Assembly (NCBI GenBank): GCA_028455995.1
Contig: JABELC010000013.1
Coordinates: forward strand, 1,364,001 to 1,428,000
Direction: 5' to 3'
DNA: 64,000 nucleotides
Source: Scleromitrula shiraiana
Lineage: Eukaryota > Ascomycota > Leotiomycetes > Helotiales > Sclerotiniaceae
Part shown: positions 26,964-39,096 of the stretch, piece by piece
Layout of the letters: each line of letters opens with the position of its first letter
How positions within the stretch are numbered: position 1 is the first letter of the stretch
Translations under genes and position numbers: made by a program
The notes under the pieces: model-generated
Told to the model about the DNA's origin: nothing
Databases searched by the model: none
Seen by the model: the letters and a program-made list of their open reading frames with translations, nothing else

Positions 26964-28298
26964 TTATTTGATCCAGCCCTTGGGTCCACCCCAAGTACCT
27001 TTTACCATATATTTCCCATAAACCCACGGGAAGAAATCCTTCTTCAAATGGTAAAATTCCCTTCGCGGAATAGCTTGATCAATACCAAACCATCTATTAA
27101 ATGTTTCTTTTGGTACTCCGCCGTACTTAAACTCGGCAAGAAGTACCTTTCCGTATTCGGTCAAGAGGGGACACGATGTATACCCATCGTAGACCTCTTC
27201 CGGGTCCTTACCCTCCATAGCCAACAATAAGTTCCTCACCAGAACCGGTGCTTCGGCAGTAATTGCCGCCACTGTTTTCGAGGTTGGCAAGCTTGATGCA
27301 TCGCCTGCAGACCACACGTTTGCGTATTTCACATGACGTGTAGTTCCATCGTCCACATTAACATAACCAGCTTCGTTTGCCAGTAAACTGTTCTTAACAA
27401 AGTCATGTGGTCGATTCTTAGGTACCACGTGCAAAAGATCAAACTCTCTCTTAACCTGACTTTGTCCATCCGGGCGAGTAAAAATCACCGTGTTGCCCTC
27501 GATGGCGGTGATATCGTGTTGGAATAGCCCTTCAACGGACCTCTCTTTCCTTAATTCCTCAAGCTTGGCGCTATATTTTGGCACACCAAACATTGACGGG
27601 AGACCCGTTGCAAAAGTGATGTTTATCGCGGAAGAAGAAGGATTTTTGGCATCATATAAACCCGCTCGTTTCCAATGATCCAATGCGAGCCACATGATTT
27701 TTTGTGGTGCACCAGCACACTTGATAACACCGGCCGGTTGAGTGAAAATTGCCTTTCCTTTTTGAATTTTTTTTATTGTGCCGAAGACTTTATCGCAGTG
27801 ATCATAGTTGTATATGGAAGATACTAGAGAGTCTGGGTTTTCAAGAGCCTCCGACAATCCCTTCACACTTCCAAGGTCGACTGTTATGCCCGGAGCAACA
27901 ACAAGTTGGTCATAGTTAACTTTATCCCCGTTTTTCAAAGTGATAAAATTCTCATCAGGTGAGAACCTATCAACACCAGTATTGTAAAATTTAAATTTCG
28001 GGTCAATCAAACTTTTCAGAGGTTTTCGGAGTTCCTCCTTTGTCTTGAGACCACCTCCGACAAGAGTCCACCCGGGTTGGTAATGATGCCACGTGGCTGG
28101 GTCAACGATAGCAATATCATCTTGAACGAAGTTTCCCTGTCTAAGAAGCTGATGACTTATAGCAAGACCGGCGGAACCCCCACCCACGACAACAACCTTG
28201 TGATTTCTGTTCTGGCCGACTACAGAGGAAACTGTGGCAAAACTCCGAGCCGTACGGGCTAATTGGACCCTGGCAATAGATCGTGTAGATATTAACAT
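26964..28298 (-). CDS. HMT2: Sulfide:quinone oxidoreductase, mitochondrial
   Basis: Single exon of 444 residues. The first ATG is at 28298 (MLISTRSIARVQ). The N-terminus is Arg/Ser/Thr-rich without acids, as expected of a mitochondrial presequence. The FAD dinucleotide-binding motif VVVVGGGSAGLAISHQLL follows at about residue 35. Then come WHHYQPGWTLVGGG, a second nucleotide-binding region ending in NVWSAGDASSLPTSKT, and CPLLTEYGKVLLAEF with the C-terminal membrane-associated stretch. These are hallmarks of the type II SQR family (S. pombe Hmt2, human SQOR). Redox cysteines are present at IKCAGAP and TSCPLL. The enzyme oxidises sulfide and passes electrons to ubiquinone in the inner mitochondrial membrane. 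No disruption is seen. Confidence 0.95.
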   Translation of the reverse strand: MLISTRSIARVQLARTARSFATVSSVVGQNRNHKVVVVGGGSAGLAISHQLLRQGNFVQDDIAIVDPATWHHYQPGWTLVGGGLKTKEELRKPLKSLIDPKFKFYNTGVDRFSPDENFITLKNGDKVNYDQLVVAPGITVDLGSVKGLSEALENPDSLVSSIYNYDHCDKVFGTIKKIQKGKAIFTQPAGVIKCAGAPQKIMWLALDHWKRAGLYDAKNPSSSAINITFATGLPSMFGVPKYSAKLEELRKERSVEGLFQHDITAIEGNTVIFTRPDGQSQVKREFDLLHVVPKNRPHDFVKNSLLANEAGYVNVDDGTTRHVKYANVWSAGDASSLPTSKTVAAITAEAPVLVRNLLLAMEGKDPEEVYDGYTSCPLLTEYGKVLLAEFKYGGVPKETFNRWFGIDQAIPRREFYHLKKDFFPWVYGKYMVKGTWGGPKGWIK

Positions 28299-28764
28299 TG
28301 CTATTATCACGATAATTCAAAAGAATGTATGAGAAAAGAAAATATCAAAAGTACTTGAAAGAACAATACTAATATTTTTGTGCTCGAGCCCATTGAAAGG
28401 ACTTTTTGGGGCATGGCATGGTGGCTGATTACTCAGCAATATTAGTCAGCATATCGATCACGCCATCGCAGACGAGAAAATCTCCATCTCCATATTATTA
28501 TTGTAGGGCGGTTTACTATATTTAGAACAATCATATTGATAATATATGTTTTTCAAAAACGTGATTGTGTTTTTTGTCGGTAAAATTGTATTGCATGTAT
28601 CTGTACTATATACATTTCGCAAAGATGATTAGAACTTTTCACGAGCCTTCACAGCGCTAAGTCCATGACTTCCATTGGAAACACATGACCCGTGGTTATC
28701 AAGATGTTGCTTATGAATTGATGTTTCCTCTTTACTTCAACGTAGCTGTGGTTCAAATTATTTA
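28299..28764. other. Upstream region of the sulfide oxidoreductase gene
   Basis: Presumed promoter. No repeat or gene seen. Confidence 0.45.
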
Positions 28765-29120
28765 GTTAAGCAATCCCTCTTGCCTTGCGTCTTGCATCAT
28801 GCCTATTGAATGAAGCACCGTAGCTTTAGCCTGGACATATTGAGTGTCTTCAGGTTGTGGGAATGGCAGTTTAGTATCTTCGTGGCTAACGCCGATGTCT
28901 TTTCGAGTCAAAGCCAAACAGGGTCCAATGGGTGTTTGTATAAATGAAGAGCTCTAGGAACCTTCCATCTCGACGTAATTGATATTGGTTATATGCTTTG
29001 GAGTTAGAATGCGGGCCTTGTCTTCAACATCATACCATACCACTTGACGTGATATAAGCATACGATGGATGTACATGGATGAGCTACGTCCTGTTCATGA
29101 TATTATTTCCCGCGAAATTT
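28765..29120 (-). pseudogene. Possible gene remnant, C-terminal part
   Basis: On the minus strand, frame ending at the TAA near 28765, about 60 codons read like protein (LALTRKDIGVSHEDTKLPFP, then AKATVLHSIGMMQDARQEG). The same frame upstream reads RQVVWYDVEDKARILTPKHI and is separated from it by an in-frame TAG. No start or splice pattern is evident. The family is not recognised. It is likely a decayed gene, but coincidence cannot be excluded. Confidence 0.3.
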
Positions 29121-31382
29121 AGTTTGCGGCAAAAAAGTAGGGAGTTGCGAGTTGACTTCCAGAAAAAACTCGGCCTTACCTTCTGCACTTTCTTAACGAC
29201 TCGTGGGTAGCGAACGTGGCTTAGGATCCGGCATAAGCAGTGGACATATTGCCTCAGCATAGGCTTAGCTACAAACTTCATCTATGCCTGTCTTTCATCT
29301 TGCAAAAGTCTCTGGGCAACTGTGTACATTATTGTGACAATGCCTCTCACAGAACGTCCCCTTTCGGGGCGGAATTGGGCTGTAACTATGAATCTTGATT
29401 CTCAATTGATGTATGCCACGCAGATAGTCGCAGGGAAAAATGTGATGATCTCGGCATGGTAGGGTTTGCAGACCCTCCACGAGACGAATTGGACTTCCGT
29501 TTGTGACTTCAACCTTTTGGCTCCATTGACCGGCAGTCCCAAGAACTTGAACCCATAAAGCAAAGGATTGATAAGATATGAGAAGCTGAATCAAGCTCAA
29601 ATACTGTTGATTGCCATCTAATCGATTAAAACTTCTTCTCGTCCTTGACTCATGTATCTCGCATCATTTGCATGCATCTCTCTTACTCCTTGCAATGGTT
29701 TCCAGTGGAAACTGAATTCTCTGGTAACATGTTGATGCTACACTTATATGATACCAGCTTCTATCTACTACACTTATGGTGGATATCTGAATGGAGAGAA
29801 CTCCATTATGTTGTCAGTGTTCGCAAATAATTGTCTTACATAGGAACTATATGGATATCTCCTAATATAGCCAAACTTCTATAGAACTCCTCCTGTCACA
29901 GTAAGATGAATTCATGGAAACTAGAGTTTACAAACCTTCTCCAAACGCGATTTAGCAGATTTCTATTTGTTTCAGCGAGATGTTTTCTATAACGAAAAGA
30001 TATTTCCTATTGTTGTTATTGTTATCGGTACGTAGTGTAAAATAGTTCAATCACATTTTGATTTCAATAAATGATGCTACCATACCGGATACAGAAGTCC
30101 GTTAGTATATTACAAAATCAACGACAAATAAACAATTTTCGGTGGGACGTTTTAAGGATTAAACATTAAGAGGCTGCTTTTGAATCCGAATGGCATTTGG
30201 ATGATTTTTTAAGCCTTACGAGAATGACACGTCCCAAAAATCCGACGAAGAATAAAGTTCTCCTAAGAATGGAAAATGAGAATCGGCACGCAATAACCAT
30301 CGACAAATAATCAGAAAGTATTCGCCATTGAAACAAGACCGATGAGTGAATAGGCAGTGTGCACAGATTAAAAAATAATCCAATACTTTTGTGCACGACT
30401 CGCCGTGCAAAATTGACTTTCAAACAGATAATCCCCAGAATCGAATGTCCAATCAAGCTTTTCGATATTTAACATTCAAAAATCTAAGAAGCTAGAACAT
30501 GTAAAGAAGGCAGTATAAGGGCCGTGATCCGCTTTTAAATTTGCCCCTTTTCTAATCTCTGTGGCTTGTGAAACTCGTTTATCCTCCATGTTTGGCTTAC
30601 GAGGCTTGAGCGCTTCATCTATACTATGCATCCCAAATAATATTATCTTTAATTTATATGATTCCAAAGGCAAAATCATGCAATGATGTTACACTTTTTG
30701 GCTGATCACTGCGAAAATACATCGTTTGTGCCTGTAAAATTTCCAGATATATCTACAATCATTCTCACTTTTGTGATGATGACACGCGAGTTTGTGTTCT
30801 GTCAGATGTGAAGATGAGATTTCTAGATTCCGCATCTCAGATTAACGATCCCATGTCAATAACAGATGGATAAAATCTCCGGAGATAACCATACGCGAGA
30901 GAGATCTACTATGATCGGCACCTGGAGGCGCTGATTTACTACATTTATCTACCGGCCGAGATGCAGCTACTGAGAATACCACATTATCTTTCTCGAATCG
31001 TTTAATTTCAACGCACCTGCCACTTTGCGACCCTAGTGGAAAGCTTTCCCTCTGGAACAATCATACTTTGAAGATTTCTTGATAGCAATTAATCGTTATA
31101 GCATGATTTTCTGGGGGACATTTAAGTTCATTGAGGAGAACTGGTTGTAAACTCGCATTGAGGAACTTCATAGTTCTTGATCAGTTATAACCCCTCTTCT
31201 TCGCTGCCTTAATTGCGGTTCTTTATACATCATTTTAATATCTTCTTCTTCTTATAATTCTTCCTTTTCTTTATACCTTCGTCATTCTGTGAGAAGGCAG
31301 GTGGATCGAAGACAAGGTAGCTACTGGTGTTGGTGCTTTACTTTTTCGAACACAAATTCAATCATCCAACTCAATCATAGTG
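29121..31382. other. Gene-poor region with short unassigned frames
   Basis: Several 60-100 codon frames on the minus strand (29295-29600, 30166-30456, 30842-31060) have no recognisable motifs and no consistent splice signals. They may be remnants or chance. The 300 bases before 31383 are pyrimidine-rich and presumably the aquaporin promoter. Confidence 0.45.
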
Positions 31383-32358
31383 ATGGCCGTCAGAGACTCA
31401 GTTAGAGACTATGCGGTTTCCGCCATTGGAGAGTTTGTAGGAACATTCCTCTTCCTCTTCTTTGCATTCGCTGCTGCTCAGACTGCAAATCAGCTTAATG
31501 GAACCACACTTCTTACGCCCAATTCTACCGATACATCAGTACTTCTGTATATCGCATTAGGTTTCGGTGCAAGTCTTGCGGCAAATGTTTGGATCTTCTT
31601 CCGTGTTAGTGGTGGTCAATTTAACCCTGCTGTCACTCTAGCTCTTGTTCTTATTGGAGCTGTATCTCCTGCCAAAGCTTTCCTTCTCATCCCAGTTCAG
31701 CTCATTGGAGGAAGTCTTGCTGCACTTGTCGTGAAGGTGATTATTCCTGGCAATGATATACTGTTCGCAGTATCCTTAGGTCCAGGTGTCACAGAAGGTA
31801 AGATAACTTTGTATGAATTATCTAAGGTAATGCTAATACATTTCAATAGTTCAAGGACTGTTCATCGAACTTCTATTAACATTCATGCTCGTCATAACAA
31901 TCCTCATGCTTGTCTCCGAGAAAACCAAATCACCTTTCGTTGCACCCATTGGTATCGGCTTCTCTCTATTCATCGGACATTTAGTTGGTATATACTGGAC
32001 AGGAGCTGGAATTAATCCTGCTCGTGCTTTCTCTCCCGCCATTGTAAAGCTGGACTTTCCTTCTTATCATTGGCTGTATTGGGTTGGTCCTGCTCTTGGG
32101 GCTTCTCTCGCCGCAGCATTGTATCTTTCATTGAAGGCAATGAGATTTGAACTAGTAGGTGGAGATGCAGACAAGGAGAAGGGAGAGGGAAAACTCAGCA
32201 TGCAGCAGGGAGATTTGATCTTGGAAACATTGAGAGAATTACCAAGAGCATTGCAGGGAAGCTTTGATGGTTCTTCCATGACGAGGTTTGGAAGTGCGGA
32301 TGATAAAGAGTTGTGGAGGATGACTGGTATGGATAAGTGGATGATGGATGATGGATGA
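31383..32358 (+). CDS. Aquaporin / MIP-family channel
   Basis: Two exons (31383-31798, 31851-32358) splice in phase to 307 residues. The start at 31383 gives MAVRDSVRDYAVSAIGEFVG. Both half-helix signatures are present: SGGQFNPAVTLAL in loop B and GAGINPARAFSP in loop E, the latter with the selectivity-filter Arg. Six hydrophobic segments surround them. The C-terminal tail of about 70 residues is acidic/Lys-rich, then Met/Asp-rich. The short loop E spacing looks like an orthodox aquaporin rather than an aquaglyceroporin, but this is inference. It conducts water or small neutral solutes across a membrane. No lesion is seen, although the gene sits among remnants. Confidence 0.93.
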
Positions 32359-33266
32359 TGGGTGAGAAGAGAGCATTGTATGCGAGTGAGAGGAGGAGTA
32401 TGGCGGACATTGGAGGAAGTCCTGAGATTATGACAGCTTATGATCCCAGTATTAAGAAGAGCAGAATGGGATTTGGACCGAATGGCTCGGAGGACGATCT
32501 GCCACAAGTGATAAGATAGAGGGACGGTAGAGGGGTGAAAGGGGCTTGTACGATCTCGGCTATTCGATTCTTTCATTACAACATTGTATATTGATTTTTT
32601 GACAAGGGGCGGTTTGGATCTGTGATGTTTTGGATCTTACTTATTTTCCGGGGACGGAGTTGTACATTAGAGCGATTTGATGAGGATGCACAGAACTACA
32701 AACTAACTACTACGATTACTACGAACACGAAAAGCTTATCTCATAGATACACAAAAAGAAAAAAACAACAAAAACACATCGCATTCTTTCAATTTTATCA
32801 TTCTTCAATTTTCTGTTGATTGACATTTGTTTCGTGAATCGCGAAAAATTCCATAAATTCATCTAGTCTGAAATCTCGACTTCTCGCTAATCTGAAATCA
32901 TCAGGGGAGATCCTCGTGGGGTAGTCCGTCATGCATTTACGTCAGTGTTTTGGATTAGAGTGCATTCGACGCACTGACATTGTTACACCGGTGGACGTTT
33001 AATATATATTTCGAAATATGATAGGATGGAAAGTATAGATTTTTTGAAGCCATTTTCTACTATCTGGTCATAGTATTATCGTTTTGTTCAAATGATACTC
33101 AAGTACTCCTCGTACACTAACTTATCTCTTCATAAGATTGATGGTACAACTTGAAACTCCCTGTGAATTTCTGGTGGCCTGCTATGATTAAGTATTATAT
33201 ATCAGCACAACCCATTCCTTCACTTGACGCCCCCAGTCCTTCAGGTCCACCACAGAAGATACACTA
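32359..33266. other. Intergenic region
   Basis: 3' flank of the aquaporin gene. No supported gene. Confidence 0.5.
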
Positions 33267-34100
33267 TCAAGATAGAGAGTCTAAACATTGACAGTCCGCC
33301 AAATCAGCACTCCTCCCCATCCCGCTCAATAACGTAGGACATTTGGTCGCCACTCTCTCATCACTCGCACACTGCATCAATAAATCCCAAACTCTTTCTC
33401 CAACAAATCCAAAGTTGGGATTATCTGGACAGTCATTCTTATTTACCACTTTTGGATCGTGACTCCATCCCTTCTCGCTTGTAATTGTTTCCAATAATTC
33501 TTCGTAAATACGCCTTGGAATTCCACGTATCCTCCTAGCTGATGCTACAAATTGTTCTTTGTAATTCAGTAAATTTTTCGTGTCATCGTGACAGGGTACT
33601 TGATAGATATTCTGATATAAAGTGGGAACAATGGACCAATTATCTGACCAACCAAATCTATCACCACATCCTTTGCATGAGCAAGTAATTCCCGAGAAAC
33701 TAAGGTTTAATATGCCTGTTTCAGCAACGAGATGCGATTCAATCCTAGGGATAAGTTCGCGCATATTGTGCGCATGAGCCTGAATAAACATCGTTTGAGT
33801 TGCTAGATGATCTCATTGATTGACTATATGATGAAGATAGGTGGCACCTTCGCGGCCAGGATTTGGAAGTAGTTCGACAACAGCGGCACCGGTAACCTTT
33901 TTTAACTTCGATAGAGAAACATTAGAGTTTTTGGTATAAATAATGATACGTGGATGAATGCTTGAGAGATAGGATGTTGACTTTATGGCTGTTAAATACT
34001 GGTGATAGATTCCGGTGTTTCTGAGTATGCACTGATAACTATATCGAATGAACCTGCCCCTAATTGAGATGAATAATTCAGATCTAATGTTTCAGGAGGG
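33267..34100 (-). pseudogene. DUF3431-type gene, disrupted
   Basis: The uninterrupted C-terminal part (33791-33267) reads MFIQAHAHNMREL near its start, QFVASARRIRGIPRRIYEEL in the middle and FVGERVWDLLMQ at the end. This matches the DUF3431 family pattern: FIHAH-like motif, QFxVSxxRI, then GRVWEYLWQ-like. The same frame continues upstream with VVELLPNPGREGATYLHHIV and PRIIIYTKNSNVSLSKL, but a TGA at 33815-33813 interrupts it. Further upstream, FDIVISAYSETPESIT looks like the N-terminal motif of the family but is in another frame, suggesting a frameshift near 34010. The gene therefore looks inactivated. DUF3431 proteins are uncharacterised; some family descriptions place them near glycosyltransferase-like folds. 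Confidence 0.6.
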
Positions 34101-34362
34101 CCTGATTCTAGAGTAGCAATTCTGAAGGTGGAGATTGAAAATTATATAAAGGTCATGGTTATAATCGTGATAGACCATGTGACACAGCTGTATAGCTTGT
34201 TGAGATTTGATGTTTCGGTAGCATACATAACGGAACTTGGACGAGTCGTTTGATGAAATCCAGGGGCTTCACAAAAATATAACCGGCTTGAACAACTTCA
34301 AGTAGAAGAATGTTTCTTAACAAGATTCAAGAAGCTAATGATTTGGATCCAGGAAAGTATGC

Positions 34363-35200
34363 CTACAGGTCCAAAACGAGTGCAGTTATAACAATCAACA
34401 GCCTTGAGAGAAATGAAGTATGAATTTCTGGAATCGATATGGGTACTTGAATGGGTATAAAATCAGACTTAGTACATGTAATGGTACTGTAGACAAGTAA
34501 ATTGAAGCCTGAAAACGATGCTGCAACCATAAATACGGGACAAGGGAGAAGCAAGAATACAACGGCGTGATCTGGAGAAAACTTCAAGGAATTCGATTCG
34601 TAATTGAGGGCTCCCAAAATGATGAACATGAAGCCAAAACTGCTTGTCATGAAGAAGAACTCATGATCTAGCTTAAATCTGCCATCTTAATCCTCATAGG
34701 TCTCTTTGGATGCCATGATGATCAGAGCTTGAGATAATCCGATCGAAATGTATGAGCCAATACCAAGAATGATACCAGGAACTGTAAGATGGTATTCATT
34801 ATACAGTATAAGAACGGTGGTAAGAATCACCCCAAGTATCTTCAACGGAATGTTTCTTTCGGATTGGGAACGAAATTGAGAATCGAAAATAGAAAGGACG
34901 ATCCACTCGGTCGCTAGACTTATTGGCTGGATTTGAATTAGCATGAAATAACAACTTCATGAACTTTCTATTAAACATACATAAACCATTATTAGAATTG
35001 ACAAGTTTGGTAGATGTAATATTGCTTCCATAAACAACGGCAAGGAAATTTCAGAAGAAAATGCAGCGAATGTTCCCCACACCCATGATTTGTCTGCCAA
35101 TAGACAGAAATTCCCAATCATGAGATTCGACACCGGCCGGTAGTCTCTTGGAATCAACAAAATGAATGAATGAATTGAAATTTGGTAAGGAACGTTCTAA
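34363..35200 (-). pseudogene. Polytopic membrane protein gene with in-frame TAA
   Basis: The minus strand reads IPRDYRPVSNLMIGNFCLL and further hydrophobic segments to LSILIMVY. An intron of about 51 bases (GTATGT to CAG, about 34974-34924) joins in phase to PISLATEWIVLSIFDSQF, then VPGIILGIGSYISIGL and KETYED. There a TAA at 34689-34687 stops the frame. The same frame continues without break as DGRFKLDHEFFFMTSSFGFM and more membrane-like sequence to 34363. Either the TAA is a disabling mutation or the protein ends there. The pattern of repeated hydrophobic helices resembles DMT-type transporters, but no diagnostic motif is seen. No clear start codon was found upstream. Confidence 0.45.
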
Positions 35201-37252
35201 CAAAAACAAAGATAAGAGAAAAACTGAATAGTCAATACAGTGTTTGAACTGATGATATCAAGAGACTATCATCGAGACTTGTCTTGGCATATCTATATAC
35301 TTGGCATTGAGTAAGAAGAGAGCAAGAATGAATAGCAATGAATGCATCGAGCCAGCATAGAAATCCTCAAATTATCCGTTATTGCAAGGTCATTGATCTT
35401 ATCTGTTTACGCCACGATTATGTATCATTTTTTCCGCCTAAGAAACTCATCGACTGGATAAAATCTCATCTAAGAAGATTTGGGAGACTTGCGATTGGAC
35501 ATTGTGGACTATGGAGGAATCAATGGACTGACAGCAATATTTGATCTCGAGAGAAATATGATTTAATGCAAATACTATCATGGGTACACTTGAATCCATC
35601 CGATTAGACAATCTGAGTAGGTGAATGGAGCTAGCTCCAAGTCAAAAAATAGTTATACGTTCGGTTAACTGGAATATATCCAAAAGCATGCTCCCAGAAT
35701 CAAAAGATGTAATCATTAATATTGAAGTTCTAACTGCTTCGAAGATACAAAAGTATCAGAGTGATACTGACTACAGCAACAGAATTCCATTACAAATTTG
35801 CCTAGCTAGGAAACAAATTGCAAAATGAATTTTTACATATATCGATCCCTTCGTAAATTATTGCATATATCAAAATATCATTCACTCCCAACGCACTACA
35901 ATCAAAGGAAGAAAACTGGTAATCAGAAATTGCAAGCACTCTGTACGATAATCACAAAAGATCAATTATAAACATCACATAATTAAGACCAAAGAAGAAG
36001 AAAAGAATTGACAAGGCAAAAAAAAGAAGAAGAGTTAGGTATCCACGCCCGCAGGTGTGACTAATCCCATCTCTCCTCCCTCCATAAAAATTCCATTAGA
36101 CAGAAAAAAAGAAATCAAGTAACCCTAAAAGTACCAGTTAGCAAAATCTCACATACATATATGCTATCAAATCATGTATAAATCTACCTCCAGACCATTC
36201 AAAGAAGGATCTGGGTAATATTTTCCCTCGCGAGGGAATTATCGATATAAAACAGTTGAAGTGAAAAGAATTGGACAATCGACCTATCGCAAAAGGCGTG
36301 GGCTCCCCGTTTTCCGGATCATGGCTTGCGCTTTTGCATGGTGATGGCCAGATAAGGTCATGTGGCGGCCCGTCGTGTGATCGTGCCATGCATGTAGATG
36401 CGTGGATGGATGACTGAGAGGTGATGCCTGTAACTTTATCTTCAGTTCCAAGTGAACTTTTGGAGTCGGGGGAAAAAGGAGAAAAGGGAAATCGAAAAGA
36501 GGTGGGATTAGTGGGAAATAAATAGTGCTTGGTGGAAGATTGTCCCTCGTTTATGAGAGAAGTTTCTTTGTCGAAGGTGAATAAAAAGTGAATAGAAGAA
36601 ATGATTAGGTCCTTTGTGTTATCCATCAACAGAACATATAGTTCTTTGTTAAAGTATGAACAATCGATCTGGAGAACTGAGCAAATTGGCAACTATGATA
36701 AAATTCACTAGCCACAATATTTTGTGGTTACAATAGCATGAAGATGAAACAACTATATGTGCCTATATTTGATCAAAAAAGTCAATTTTAGAGTAGTTTG
36801 AGTAGTAAAGCCTTAACTCGCAGCACACTAATGCTAATGAACAGGGTTACAATCAATTATAGAGCTAATCACTTCTCACTGCAACCCAAACTCATATATT
36901 ATTCCAAAAAAGTCCTATACATTCATATACAAAATTAAAGGAAATAAAAAATCAACACTCAAGAATTCTTCACAAAGAAGTGATTTAAGATTCACTCGAG
37001 TCTGGATCGTCCCACTCATACATAATACCCATGGTGTTTATAGGGAAACTCAACACAACTAATAGTACGGGAATAATTTAGCATTTAGCCTATATCAACA
37101 CCCCATAGCTAATGTATGTACCAAAGGTATTACCTTGTGGGATTTAGAGATAGAACCTTGCATATGCTATGATACCGACTTCGAGTTTGTGTATTGAACG
37201 TCATAGTAAATATGTGAAGTAATCAAATTTCATGTGATCTAATCCAAAGCTT
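35201..37252. other. Intergenic region
   Basis: About 2 kb without a supportable gene. A 184-codon minus-strand frame (36138-36692) has no conserved motif, is Ser/Pro-rich in the middle and is probably chance. The end next to 37252 is the 3' flank of the SSU1-like gene. Confidence 0.45.
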
Positions 37253-39096
37253 TTAGACGGGACTAGGATGAGTAGAAGCACATCTCACACCCTTCTCAAC
37301 ATCCCCATCAACATCGCCAATTCCATTTCCCCCCTTCCCCTCAAAAAACCTCCTAGCATCCGCCTCCCTCCCCTCCAAATCCTTCAAACATGGTGCAACC
37401 AGCAAATCCCCCCTCACCCCCTTCCAAACCGTACCCGCCATCACCAAAACCCACAACCCCACAACCACGATCGAGAACACCGTTCCCAATACATTAAAAA
37501 ACCTCGACGGCATCTCCTTCCCAATCGTCGTTGTCGAAACAGTAAATACCCCCAACGGAAATGTAAATCCCCACCATCCCATGTTAAACGGGAATCGGGA
37601 ACAGCGATAGATACTTGCTAGTGCGAAGAACAACCATACGAGTGCGAACCCCCACATGATAAGCGCCACCAAGAATCCAAATGCGTAGAAGATTTCGCCG
37701 GCGTGCAGGGAGGATATGGCGGGTAATGTGTTTGTGAGGGGGAAAGCAGAAAGAGCTACGGATCCCAACTGCATGATTGCGAAACCGCCCTGACCTAAAG
37801 GACCTAGTGGTAAGAAAACCGAGACGATAACTTCTCTAGGAGGGAGATCATGTAGTGTTAAGCGCTGGAAATAGATGACGAGGACGGTCATGGCAAGGGG
37901 GACAGAGATACCCCAGAGGATGTAGGAGATTGTGAGGGTCCAGAGACGGTGGGTGGGGGTGGGGAGGACAGAAGCTATTATGGCGCCGGTGGCGGAGGCG
38001 ACGATGGGGGCGACGATGGGGAGGAGCCAGGCGGCTGTTATGGTGTTTAGGGAGACTTTGTGGATGGACATGCTAGGGTGGTTGTCAGTTGATAATGGTA
38101 AGACTGGATTAGGTTGGGAGTATGGGTGGGAGTTGAAGTGGGAACATATGGACAGTACATACATTACAAAAGGGAGGTAAAAACAAGTCGCAACCGAAAT
38201 AACTACATCTATCCACCACAAAGTCCAAGCCTACCAAGTCCATCAATTAGCCCAGTAGAATACAAACACATGATGTCCCCCTGCGAGAAATCGTAAACTT
38301 ACCAAATAAACCGCCCCCCTCCCCCAACTAGGCACACAAAGAAAAACAACCATATCAATAATCGTCGCCAAGCCCATAGGAAACGTGCCTAAGAAAAGCG
38401 ACTGCGCCGGATGCCTCATCATAACAGTCCAAATCTCCGGGTATAGCGTGTAGCGTAAGATGGAGATGAAGAGGAAAATAAGAAATAGGATGATATTGAG
38501 GACGAATATGATGACGGATATGTAGCGGAGCCAGGCGGCGGGGTAGGGGAGGTTGTGTAGGAGGATAGATACGATTCCTGTGCCCATGTTTATGGAGAAC
38601 CAGCTGTGTGGGATGAGTTAGTTGAGTTAGTTGGGGGTTGAGGATGGGTTGGTGATAGGGACAGAGATAGATGGACGTCAATCACTAGGGGTGGGGGGGG
38701 GGGGGGCGATACAACTGATCGGAACTCAAATTTGAACACTTTCACCAATCCCAACTCCCAAGCAACAGAAACAACCCAGGAACAAAAAGAAAAGTAAACA
38801 TACGAAGGATTAAAATTCCTAACCACCCTCCTCCACCCCCTATTCTCCCTCTCCTTCCCCTTCTCCTCCCCCCTTTCCTTTTTCATTTGCCTCCACTCTC
38901 TTCTCCCCTCCCTCCTATCTTCCACCTCCCTCTCACCCCCACCCTCCCTAAAACCCATCCTCATCTCATTCGAACCAGTACCAGTACCACTATTACCACT
39001 AGCATCACCACTAGTCATCCGATTTCCCGCCGCTAGATTTCCATTTCCATAACACGATTTAATTCCCGTTTGTGATTGTGTCAGCGATGGATCCAT
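37253..39096 (-). CDS. SSU1: SSU1-type sulfite efflux pump (TDT/SLAC1-like family)
   Basis: Four exons (39096-38804, 38603-38303, 38230-38163, 38072-37253) splice in phase to 493 residues. The TDT family start of the membrane domain, WFSINMGTGIVSILL, lies at about residue 98. About ten hydrophobic helices follow, including FLGTFPMGLATIIDMVV, APIVASATGAIIASVL, LGPLGQGGFAIMQLG and MGWWGFTFPLGVFTVST. These match yeast Ssu1 and related C4-dicarboxylate/malate exporters. The N-terminal 95 residues are unusually long, Gly/Ser-rich then Arg/Glu-rich. Plasma-membrane export of sulfite is the expected role; malate export is the alternative in this family. The first intron holds a 14-base homopolymer. 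Confidence 0.88.
38690..38706. repeat. Homopolymer tract inside the first SSU1-like intron
   Basis: A run of 14 G on the plus strand (C on the coding strand) after GGGGT. It lies within intron 1 (38604-38803). Confidence 0.9.

Noticed and set aside
36138..36692. 184-codon minus-strand frame as a gene
   Set aside because: No domain, signal peptide, splice pattern or composition bias supports it.
26964..39096. Sulfur-metabolism gene cluster (SQR plus SSU1-like pump)
   Set aside because: The two genes are separated by about 9 kb of unrelated genes and remnants, with no shared promoter signal seen.
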